A DNA stretch of 16,790 nucleotides from NCBI GenBank assembly GCA_031283505.1, contig JAITBO010000072.1, positions 1-16,790 on the forward strand. The letters run 5' to 3'. Position 1 is the first letter of the stretch. Each line of letters begins with the position of its first letter. Below, piece by piece: positions 7,284 through 14,037 of this stretch. The stretch comes from Treponema sp. (GTDB lineage: Bacteria; Spirochaetota; Spirochaetia; Treponematales; Breznakiellaceae). Both the position numbers and the translations under genes were made by a program. The notes below the pieces were generated by a model. It searched no databases. It saw only the letters and a program-made list of their open reading frames with translations, and was not told the origin of the DNA.

Positions 7284-7426
7284 CCGCAATTATCCCCTGG
7301 CGTATAACCGATCATAATCAAGAGTCAGACATAGGCTATGTCAAGGGTTAGACATAGCCTATGTCTGAAACCTGTCCCAAACCGCCGAACCCTATGAAGG
7401 GGTATACATCGGGGGATAATTGCGTG
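7284..7426. mobile_element. 143-bp MITE-like element with terminal inverted repeats
   Basis: The element is absent at the matching point of the second repeat copy (15213-15217), which gives an empty site for comparison. Perfect 13-bp inverted repeats CGCAATTATCCCC (7285-7297) and GGGGATAATTGCG (7412-7424) mark its ends, and TTTTT is found on both sides (7279-7283, 7427-7431) but once in the empty site. It is non-coding, with an 18-bp internal inverted repeat in the middle. This is the expected form of a non-autonomous transposon. The alternative is a native regulatory stretch lost from the other copy by recombination between the two TTTTT runs. Confidence 0.75.
7325..7368. promoter_or_regulatory. 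Nested palindrome inside the MITE-like element
   Basis: An 18-bp perfect inverted repeat (7325-7342 with 7351-7368) surrounds an 8-base spacer. Each arm also contains its own palindrome, GACATAG-N-CTATGTC. The stretch can thus fold as one long hairpin or act as two adjacent dimer-binding sites. A TTGACA (minus strand, 7344-7339) overlaps one arm, but no -10 lies at standard spacing. Confidence 0.55.
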
Positions 7427-7465
7427 TTTTTATAATAATACAATATAACTTTTATATATATTACT

Positions 7466-7599
7466 ATGCTGTGGTCTATAAAACGTTTTGGTTCTTTGAG
7501 TTTTTACCGTGAAGCCCTGAGTATCGCCCTACCGGTTATGCTGCAACAACTCATCATGAGTATGGTCTCCCTCATCGACAACTTTATGGTTGCGGGATT
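7466..7599 (+). pseudogene. MATE transporter gene fragment (first 44 codons only)
   Basis: The first 44 residues are identical to the intact MATE protein starting at 15251, with three synonymous differences at the DNA level. Homology stops after the first transmembrane helix, and the frame then runs into unrelated sequence and ends at 7651. It is a by-product of island formation and cannot encode a transporter. Confidence 0.9.
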
Positions 7600-7932
7600 C
7601 CACACCACTCAAGAGGCAACTCCTCCCCATAAGTCCCAGGGCTCAACGTGACCCACAAAACAACCGGCGAGAACAGAAGAATCGAACCACGTCGGACCTG
7701 TGGTCCGTCACAAACGTTTCTATTTGAAATCTTTGGGCTTGTTCGTGTCTGTCCGTGGTTCAATCGCTTTATATGCCATAACTCACGTTTATCGTGCACT
7801 GCTTCCTGTCTACCCGGAATATCCCCCGGGAGGCAGGGAGAGCAGTAGACAAGGACCGCTCAGGAGCTTACGGCTGCGTATTATGTTCAAATAAAAGGGC
7901 ACAGGAGGCCCCAAATCCGGGCGCAACGCCTC
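7600..7932. other. Left junction of the island, no recognised gene
   Basis: This stretch lies between the truncated MATE fragment and the end of the permease gene. Short open frames exist on both strands but none has a start signal, a recognisable family or coding character. A small hairpin CGGACC-TGT-GGTCCG occurs near 7700-7715. The last part (from 7887) is the operon terminator. It may be debris of the recombination or of the donor DNA. Confidence 0.6.
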
Positions 7933-7948
7933 CTACCGCCCGCCCTTT
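7887..7948 (-). terminator. Rho-independent terminator of the sugar ABC operon
   Basis: Read on the minus strand, AAAGGGC (7948-7942) pairs with GCCCTTT (7900-7894), and inside it AGGAGGC (7934-7928) pairs with GCCTCCT (7909-7903). TTTTATTT follows on the minus strand. The structure begins in the last codons of the permease gene, whose stop is at 7933-7935. Confidence 0.75.
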
Positions 7949-8904
7949 CGCTGTTTCTGGTAACAATCAAAGCCCACCGCCAGCAGCAGGACCGAGCCCT
8001 TGATCACCATCTGCATATACTGGGTAATGTTCATCAGCACCATGCCGTTACTCAGGACCCCGAGGATGAGGATTCCCGCCACCACATTGGAGATCTTGCC
8101 GAACCCGCCGTTCACGCTGACCCCGCCTAAGACCACTGCGGTGAGCACATCGAACTCGAAGCCCTTCCCCGCCAGGGCCTGGCCGGACATGGTACGGGAC
8201 AGCATCACGATACCGGCTAATCCCGCGAAGAACCCCGACAGGGTATACACCAGGTACTTGACCCGTTTCACATTGATCCCCGAAAGGGCCGAGGCCTCCT
8301 CGTTGCCCCCCACCGCGTAAAAGTAGCGGCCAAAATAGGTCTGATTGAGGATAAAAGCCCCCGCGGACAGAATCACGATCATGATGATCACCGGAACCGG
8401 TACCGGCCCCAGATAGCCCTGTCCGATAACGGTAAAGCCCTTGGGAAATCCAAAGATGGGCACCCCCCCGCAGATGATAAAGGAGAGGCCCTCCAGGATG
8501 GTCATGGTGGAGAGGGTTACGATGAGGGGCGGCATCTTAATATTGGCAATAACCCAGCCGTTAAAAAACCCGACCGCCGTAGCCATGACAATGGCAATCA
8601 GACAGGCCGGAACCGGGTGCATCCCCGCCCTGACCATAAACCAGGCGGAAGTAATGTTCACCAGGGTAATGGTAGAACCGATGGACAGATCGATGCCCCC
8701 CAGGAGCAGCACAAAGGCCATTCCCACTGAGGCGATCCCCATCATGGACACCTGGCGCATCACGTTGAGGATGTTATTGGGCCTTTGAAACTTGCCGCCG
8801 GTCATGGCGCTGAACAAAATGACTAACAATAAAAGGGCAAGATAGATACCGTAATTTTTTACTATGTCAAGAATCTTTTTCATCTGAAGATTTTCAATAC
8901 TCAT
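7933..8904 (-). CDS. Sugar ABC transporter permease, ribose (RbsC) type
   Basis: A 323-residue integral membrane permease of the branched-chain/ribose class (BPD_transp_2), forming the channel of the importer as a homodimer. It has eight to ten hydrophobic helices from residue 17 to about 315. The family signature GGIDLSIGS (69-77) and the cytoplasmic loop GGNEEASALSGINV, which contacts the ATPase, are present. Its ATG overlaps the ATPase stop in an ATGA of 4 bases (8901-8904), so the two are translationally coupled. It is the last gene of the operon and is followed at once by a terminator. The substrate cannot be told from the permease alone. Confidence 0.93.
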   Translation of the reverse strand: MSIENLQMKKILDIVKNYGIYLALLLLVILFSAMTGGKFQRPNNILNVMRQVSMMGIASVGMAFVLLLGGIDLSIGSTITLVNITSAWFMVRAGMHPVPACLIAIVMATAVGFFNGWVIANIKMPPLIVTLSTMTILEGLSFIICGGVPIFGFPKGFTVIGQGYLGPVPVPVIIMIVILSAGAFILNQTYFGRYFYAVGGNEEASALSGINVKRVKYLVYTLSGFFAGLAGIVMLSRTMSGQALAGKGFEFDVLTAVVLGGVSVNGGFGKISNVVAGILILGVLSNGMVLMNITQYMQMVIKGSVLLLAVGFDCYQKQRKGGR

Positions 8905-10412
8905 ACCGCCTCCTTTTCAGTTTTAGACGCATAACTCATAATCAATTCTTGATCAAAATCTTTTCTGGCAACTTCGCCGCTTATCCGGCCCTCGGAAAGC
9001 ACGATAATCCGGTCCGCCATTCCCATCAGTTCCTCCATCTCCGAGGAGATCATCAGGATAGTTTTTCCGTTTTCCACCAGTTCATTGATGAGTTTGTAGA
9101 TTTCGTGCTTGGCCCCCACGTCAATACCCCGGGTGGGCTCATCCAGAATGATAAGCTCCGGCTCCGTGGCAAGCCACCGGGCGATAATAACCTTCTGCTG
9201 ATTGCCGCCGCTTAAATTTTTAATTTTTTGAAACAGATCCGGGGTCTTGATCCTCATGCTGTCCTTGTAGGTCTCGGCGATTTTCTGTTCCTGCCCTTTA
9301 TTGACCACCGACATTTGGGATATACGGCTCAGAACCGCCATGCTGATATTGCCCTTAATGTCAATGTCCAGCAGCGCCCCCTGGCGCTTACGATCCTCCG
9401 GGACCAGGGCGATGCCGTTGTTGATGGCGTCCCGGGGCGTTCTGGGCGCTATCGGCTTTCCGTTAAAAACGATCTCCCCGACAGCCCTCGGCTTCACCCC
9501 GAAGAGCAGTTCCGCCAGTTCCGTCCGGCCCGCCCCGATGAGGCCGGCGAAGCCCAGAACCTCCCCCCGGTGAACCTTAAAAGAAATGTCCCTGAGGCCG
9601 TTCCCAGAAAGACGCCGGGTTTCCAGCAGCACCGTCTCCGTGATGGAGGACCCGCTCCGGGCCGGATAGGTTTCCTTGAGTTCCCGCCCGACCATGGCGG
9701 TAACCAGGTGTTCGACATTTGTTTGGGAAGTCCTGAGGGTTTCTATTTTCCGGCCGTCCCGCATGATAGTAATCCTGTTGGAAAGGCGGAAAATCTCGTC
9801 CATGCGGTGGGAAATATAAATAATGGTAACCCCCTGGGCTTTCAGCCGATCTACCATGTCAAACATATTCTCCACCTCCGCGTTGGTCAGGGGCGCCGAA
9901 GGCTCATCCATGATGAGAATTTTCGCCTTTTCGGATACCGCCTTGGCGATCTCCACCAACTGCTGATACCCTACCGTCAGGTTCCGCACCAGTTCCCGGG
10001 GATTGATGTCAATAGCAAGCATCCTGAAAAGCTCCGCCGATCTTTCTTCCATCGCCCTGCGGTCGATGCGGATCCCCTTCCGGATCGCCTTGCCCAGAAA
10101 GATATTTTCCGCCGCCGAAAGTTCGTCCACCAGGTTGAATTCCTGGTAAATCACCGCGATACCGTTCTCCTCTGCCAGCTTGGGAGACATGGCGGAGAAT
10201 TCTTTTCCGTTGACAAGGATTTTCCCCCGGTCAGGTTCCACCGCGCCGGTACAGGTTTTAATCAGCGTGGACTTCCCGGCGCCGTTCTCCCCCACCAGGG
10301 CGTGAACCTCCCCCCGGATCACCTCAAGGGTAACATCATCGAGGGCTGCCACCCCGGGATAGGTTTTCGTGATATTTTTTAACTGAAGGATGAAATCTTC
10401 CATAAGAAACAC
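8901..10412 (-). CDS. Sugar ABC transporter ATP-binding protein, RbsA type (two ATPase domains)
   Basis: The energising subunit of an rbs-type importer, with two fused nucleotide-binding domains in about 500 residues. Domain 1: Walker A GENGAGKST (41-49), a diverged signature LTVGYQQ (145-151), Walker B ILIMDEP (165-171) and the H-loop SHRMDE. Domain 2: a degenerate Walker A GLIGAGRTE (290-298), intact signature LSGGNQQKV (400-408) and Walker B LIILDEP (420-426). The altered second Walker A is normal for this subfamily. GTG at 10412 lies only 3 bases after AGGAGG; ATG at 10403 (12 bases after) is an equally possible start. It is separated from the binding-protein gene by a 90-base spacer with a strong hairpin. 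Confidence 0.94.
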   Translation of the reverse strand: MFLMEDFILQLKNITKTYPGVAALDDVTLEVIRGEVHALVGENGAGKSTLIKTCTGAVEPDRGKILVNGKEFSAMSPKLAEENGIAVIYQEFNLVDELSAAENIFLGKAIRKGIRIDRRAMEERSAELFRMLAIDINPRELVRNLTVGYQQLVEIAKAVSEKAKILIMDEPSAPLTNAEVENMFDMVDRLKAQGVTIIYISHRMDEIFRLSNRITIMRDGRKIETLRTSQTNVEHLVTAMVGRELKETYPARSGSSITETVLLETRRLSGNGLRDISFKVHRGEVLGFAGLIGAGRTELAELLFGVKPRAVGEIVFNGKPIAPRTPRDAINNGIALVPEDRKRQGALLDIDIKGNISMAVLSRISQMSVVNKGQEQKIAETYKDSMRIKTPDLFQKIKNLSGGNQQKVIIARWLATEPELIILDEPTRGIDVGAKHEIYKLINELVENGKTILMISSEMEELMGMADRIIVLSEGRISGEVARKDFDQELIMSYASKTEKEAV

Positions 10413-10452
10413 AAACCTCCTTATTACGCAGGCGCGCGTTATGCAGGCAAGA

Positions 10453-10493
10453 GCGGAATCCGCAGAGCCCCTGGGGCGCCCCGCGGATTCCGC
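10453..10493 (-). repeat. Intercistronic stem-loop between binding-protein and ATPase genes
   Basis: An 11-bp perfect stem (GCGGAATCCGC at 10453-10463 with GCGGATTCCGC at 10483-10493) has a G/C-rich interior that can pair further. On the transcribed minus strand it is not followed by a T tract. In binding-protein operons such hairpins commonly protect the upstream mRNA and raise binding-protein levels over the membrane parts. Confidence 0.7.
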
Positions 10494-10502
10494 CGTGATT
10501 TT

Positions 10503-11450
10503 TTACTCCGCCGCCTCAAGATTATTGATGGTAACCGGAATCATTTCCCGCATGACCTTCCGATCCACCGGGTCGTTATTCAGCAGCTTCCTAACCCAGC
10601 CGTAAATGATGTGGCCGTTAGCCCGGGGGCTGCCGGAAAACAGGACCGACATCCTGATGGCCTCGTTGTTCCTGATGGCCTCCACCTCTTCCGCCGTGGC
10701 ATCCGCCGCAAAGATCCCAAAGTCATCGGTTAATTTGTTCGCCGCCTTAACCGCGTTATTGGCCCCCACCGCGCCGCCGCCGCCGATGCAGGCTATCACC
10801 TTCAAGTTCGGATAGGCCTCCAGAATGGTTTCGGTCTGGCTTATTCCTTCCCGGGGATTGATGGCGGGTTGATCCGCCACCTTCACCGCCCGAGGCGCGA
10901 GTTCCCTCATGGCGTCCCGGATACCGTTACCCCGTTCCAGGAGGATCTCCTCCTGATCGTAATTGAGGATCGCGTATTCAGCGGTCCCGCCGAACTTTTC
11001 GTTGATCCACGCCGCCGCCTGGGTTCCAATGACCCTCCCGGCCTCATAATTACTGATCAGCCAGTTGACATCGGAATTCTTGATATCGTTGTCCCAGCAG
11101 AATACCTTTATGCCGTTACCTCGGGCCTGGGCCAGCACGTTCTCCAGGGAATTCGGCTCGGCAACCTGAATGATGATAGCGTCCACACCGTTGGCAATGA
11201 AGTTCTCAACCTGCTGAATCTGGTTATTCGGATTCCCCTGACAATCCACATAAGTAAAGGCGCCGCCGTCCGCCTTAACGAGCCCGTCAAGGGTCTGGCA
11301 GGTCGCGCCCCAGGTCGGATTGCTCAGATCCTTCACGGTCATACCAATACTGAAACTGTTTTTTTCCGCCGTGGCCTCCTGTTTTTTTGAACAGCCCGCC
11401 AGGGCAAGCACCGCCATACAAAACACCGTTACCGTCACGCCTCTTTTCAT
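10503..11450 (-). CDS. Periplasmic sugar-binding lipoprotein of an rbs-type ABC importer
   Basis: A 315-residue substrate-binding protein of the ribose/LacI-like fold (Peripla_BP_4 class). A lipoprotein signal (MKR start, hydrophobic 5-18) ends in the lipobox LAGC with Cys20, so it is anchored to the outer face of the inner membrane. A lysine/glutamate linker follows, then two alpha/beta lobes: FSIGMTVKDLSNPTWG (33-48), IANGVDAIIIQ, KVFCWDNDI and ILNYDQ are typical positions for this family. The ATG at 11450 has GGAGG 6 bases upstream. It is preceded by the SDR gene and followed by the ATPase and permease, giving a complete importer. The ligand is probably a monosaccharide or polyol. Confidence 0.93.
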   Translation of the reverse strand: MKRGVTVTVFCMAVLALAGCSKKQEATAEKNSFSIGMTVKDLSNPTWGATCQTLDGLVKADGGAFTYVDCQGNPNNQIQQVENFIANGVDAIIIQVAEPNSLENVLAQARGNGIKVFCWDNDIKNSDVNWLISNYEAGRVIGTQAAAWINEKFGGTAEYAILNYDQEEILLERGNGIRDAMRELAPRAVKVADQPAINPREGISQTETILEAYPNLKVIACIGGGGAVGANNAVKAANKLTDDFGIFAADATAEEVEAIRNNEAIRMSVLFSGSPRANGHIIYGWVRKLLNNDPVDRKVMREMIPVTINNLEAAE

Positions 11451-11498
11451 TTGATTCCTCCAAAAATTATTTTTACCCCCAGGGGGTTTAAACCCATA

Positions 11499-12275
11499 TT
11501 AAATACAGGTGAATGCACCGTCTATTACAAAATCGCTGCCTGTGGTAAAGGCGCTGGCATCCCCCGCCAGGTATACCGCGATGGCCTGCAATTCTTCCGG
11601 CCTGCCCAGCCGCTTGAGGGGCGCCATAGCATTCCACTGTTCTATCAGCGGCTTTAGGGCCGGAGAGTTCAGGGTAAGATCCGTACCGATATAACCGGGG
11701 CTGATACTGTTCACCCGGACCTTCTTCAAGGCCCATTCCACCGCCAGGGATTTGGTCAGTTGAATAACCGCCGCCTTGGAGGCGTTGTAGGAACACTGGG
11801 GCTGGGGTACGTTGACGATATGGGCGGACATGGACGCGGTAGTGATAATTGAACCGCCCCCCTGCCGGATCATCACCTTCCCCGCCGCCTGGGCGGTGAG
11901 GAACACCCCGGTCAGGTTGATGGCGATAACCTTGTTCCAGTCCTCCAGGGTCATCTCGGCGGCGGGAATATTCATACAGATCCCCGCGTTGCAGAAAGCC
12001 GCGCCTATCCCGCCGAATTCCTTGAGGAGCCGTTCTATCATGGCGTCCACCTCTGCCTTTTGGGTCACGTCCGCTCCGATGGCCAGGGTCTTTCTTCCCG
12101 TCGCGGCGGCGATTTCCTCCGCCGCCTTTTTCGCGGCCCCCTCGTCCACGTCAACGACGGCCACATCGGCCCCCGCCTCCGCCAGGGCGATAGCGATACT
12201 GTACCCAATCCCCCGGGCGCCCCCTGTTACAAAGGCTTTCTTGTTATCCAGCCGCAGCTTTTCAATAATTCCCAT
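11499..12275 (-). CDS. Short-chain dehydrogenase/reductase, polyol/ketose type
   Basis: A cytoplasmic NAD(P)-dependent oxidoreductase of classical SDR type. Numbered from the upstream ATG at 12287: TGGARGIG cofactor loop (21-28), Asp46 at the end of the second strand favouring NAD(H), CNAG (99-102), Asn124, Ser154, Tyr167 and Lys171 in YNASK. The segment around the active site (SMSAHIVNVPQPQCSYNASK) resembles fungal mannitol/sorbose reductases, so a polyol-ketose reaction is likely. The start was placed at ATG 12275: GGAGG lies 5 bases before it, inside the four codons that a start at 12287 would add, whereas 12287 has no Shine-Dalgarno. It sits between kinase and binding-protein genes; the predicted role is to oxidise the imported polyol for the kinase. 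Confidence 0.9.
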   Translation of the reverse strand: MGIIEKLRLDNKKAFVTGGARGIGYSIAIALAEAGADVAVVDVDEGAAKKAAEEIAAATGRKTLAIGADVTQKAEVDAMIERLLKEFGGIGAAFCNAGICMNIPAAEMTLEDWNKVIAINLTGVFLTAQAAGKVMIRQGGGSIITTASMSAHIVNVPQPQCSYNASKAAVIQLTKSLAVEWALKKVRVNSISPGYIGTDLTLNSPALKPLIEQWNAMAPLKRLGRPEELQAIAVYLAGDASAFTTGSDFVIDGAFTCI

Positions 12276-12366
12276 TGCTTCCTCCATGATTTATAAAACA
12301 CAATTCCTACTCATTATTGAGTTCCTATTGATTCTTGTTGCGTGAATTCTTGTTGATTGAATCCCC

Positions 12367-13891
12367 TTAGGCATTACCCTTCCGGCTTAAATCCGCGAAA
12401 TCCTCTTTCAGGTTTCGGTAGAGGGATCTATAAATTTTGAACAGTCCGTCGTAGACCTTCCGGGCCTCGTCCCGGGGCTTCACCGGCGGATCAAATACCT
12501 GCCAGCTTTGGACATCCTCATAGGTAAAACAGCCGGTTCCCACCCCCGCGAGGATCACGTCTCCCAAATTGGCCTCCACATCCTCCCGGGGACAGCGGAT
12601 CGAACGGCCGGTTACGTCGGCGATGATCTGCCGCCACAGGGGAGACTTGGCGGCGCCTCCGGCCACCAGGATGGATTCACCGATTTCGGTATTGGTACTC
12701 TCCAAGGAATCCCGGAGGGAATAGGCCACCCCTTCCAGGAAGGCCCGGTACACGTGGGCCCTGGTATGGGTCAGGGAAAGCCCCAGCAAGGTTCCCCGGG
12801 CGTTGGTATCCCAAATCGGACTCCGCTCCCCCATAAAATAGGGTAGGAGGATAAGCCCTTCGCTGCCAGGGCCAATCCCCGCCGCCATTTTGTCCAGGGC
12901 ATAATAGGCGTCGGGGCCGCCCCTTTCTTCGGCGGCCTTCTCCTCCCCGCCGAAATTGTCCCGGAACCACTTAATCAGGGCGCCGGCGGTGGCCGCTCCC
13001 CCAAAGGAATAGGACAGGGTCTTCGGGTCCTTCACATAGGGCATCTCGATGAGGCCCCGACCGGGGATGGGCGCGTCGTGGATGAGGGCGGCGCACATGG
13101 AGGTACCGATGGCGGCGGCGTAGGTTCCCGGCTTGAAGACCCCAAGCCCCAGGGTAGCCACCACGCAGTCCACCCCGCCGGCGCATACCGGGATCCCCTC
13201 GGGCAAGCCCATGTCCACCGCAGCGACTTTGGTCAGACGCCCCACAACATCGCTGGATTCAACGATGCGCTCCGGCATCATACCCAGGGGAATCCCCATC
13301 TCCTCCAGCAGTTCCCCAGACCATGTCCGGGTATTCATATCGAAGACGCCGCCGATATTTCCCGCGGAGGAATAATCCACCGCCAGCTCCCCGGTCCATT
13401 GGTAGATCACGTACGCATTGGGGGGGGAGGAAGAGCTTTGTTTTGGCCCAGTTCTCGGGCTCGTTATTTTTAATCCAGAGGATCTTCGTATATCCGTAAT
13501 AGGGGTCGGTCCCGTTATGGGTAATACGCCGAATCCGCTCCAACCCGATATGCTCCAGCACCCATTTTTCCTCTGCCTGGGCCCGGCGGTCCATCCAGAT
13601 CAGACAGGGCCGCAGGTCCCCGTCCAGGGGAATCCCGGAACCGCCGTAGAGCCCGCTCACGGCGATGCCGGCAATCTTCGCAGCCCGGGGGCCAATCTTT
13701 TGTACGAGTTCCCGGATTGAGGCGTTACAGGCCTCCAGCCATACCTCGGGCCACTGTTCCGCCCAGAGTGCCCGGGGAGTCAGCACGTCATAGGTCTTCA
13801 GGCTGGAAGCGATGAGCTTACCCTCCGTATCCATAACGACGGATTTTGTCCCGGAGGTCCCAATATCTATTCCAATTAAATATGTTGCCAT
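12367..13891 (-). pseudogene. FGGY-family carbohydrate kinase (xylulokinase-like), frameshifted
   Basis: Read with one base removed, this gives a kinase of about 507 residues, the normal FGGY length. The N-terminal part has the phosphate loop GIDIGTSGTK and CLIWMDRRA. The C-terminal part has GGVDCVVATLGLG, AAIGTSMC, FMGERSPIWD, GLSLTHTRAHVYRAFLEG and ILVAGGAAKSPLWRQ. The two halves are in different frames, joined at a run of eight C on the coding strand (13427-13420); with seven C the text reads smoothly KLFLPPNAYVIYQWTGE. Start chosen at ATG 13891 (AAGG about 9 bases upstream); GTG 13897 is possible. As first gene of the operon it probably phosphorylates a ketopentose or ketohexose. Either inactive, phase-variable, or a sequence error. 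Confidence 0.88.
13420..13427 (-). other. Homopolymer tract at the kinase frameshift
   Basis: Eight G on the plus strand (eight C in the coding strand). Removing one restores a continuous FGGY frame, and no other change is needed. Such tracts slip in replication and are also common sequencing-error sites. Confidence 0.85.
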
Positions 13892-13916
13892 ACCCACCTA
13901 CCTTCTTGATTTTGCC

Positions 13917-13936
13917 AAACGATTGCGCAATCGTTT
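13917..13936. promoter_or_regulatory. LacI-family operator
   Basis: AAACGATTGCGCAATCGTTT is a perfect 20-bp palindrome with the central CG typical of LacI/GalR operators. It lies 4 bases downstream of the -10 box of the kinase promoter, covering the expected transcription start. The LacI-family gene is divergent, 101 bases away, so it is the obvious ligand-responsive repressor of this site. Confidence 0.88.
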
Positions 13937-13940
13937 TTAT

Positions 13941-13969
13941 ATCGTATCATGGAAAATTTCATCTGTCAA
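13941..13969 (-). promoter_or_regulatory. Sigma-70 type promoter of the catabolic operon
   Basis: On the minus strand TTGACA (13969-13964), a spacer of exactly 17 bases and TACGAT (13946-13941). The LacI operator starts right after it, a layout for repression by blocking initiation. Confidence 0.82.
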
Positions 13970-14002
13970 CAAAAATCTTAAAAAAAAATTCGATAGGTAA
14001 CT

Positions 14003-14031
14003 TTGACATAACCATCAAACATAGATAGTAT
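14003..14031 (+). promoter_or_regulatory. Promoter of the LacI-family gene
   Basis: TTGACA (14003-14008), a 17-base spacer and TAGTAT (14026-14031). The expected start of transcription falls at about 14037-14039, on the ATG itself, so the mRNA may be leaderless. Confidence 0.7.
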
Positions 14032-14037
14032 ACCCCT

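Larger units (their letters stand above)
7235..7599. repeat. Left copy of the 216-bp direct repeat flanking the island (interrupted)
   Basis: Without the inserted element and its 5-bp duplication, this matches 15169-15384 with one single-base indel (about 7448) and three substitutions in 216 bases. It contains the first 9 codons of yqeB (minus), the intergenic region and the first 44 codons of the MATE gene (plus). Identity ends abruptly after GCGGGATT. Confidence 0.93.

Noticed and set aside
7584..7894. Short frames (60-70 codons) on both strands in the left junction, considered as transposase remnants
   Set aside because: No DDE, HUH or serine/tyrosine recombinase motif is visible, and no inverted repeats frame the stretch.
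9228..10382. Long plus-strand open frame of 384 codons opposite the ABC ATPase gene
   Set aside because: It is the antisense shadow of a GC-rich gene with all Walker and signature motifs on the minus strand; the translation has no family character or ribosome site.
11475..11487. ACCCCC-A-GGGGGT inverted repeat between the SDR and binding-protein genes, considered as a terminator
   Set aside because: The perfect arms leave a one-base loop, so the real stem is only about 4 bp. It lies 25 bases before a gene that must be expressed; at most a weak attenuator.
12331..12355. Repeated ATTCTTGTTG with 15-base spacing in the kinase-SDR spacer
   Set aside because: Only two good units in an A/T-rich spacer; too short to call a functional repeat or CRISPR.
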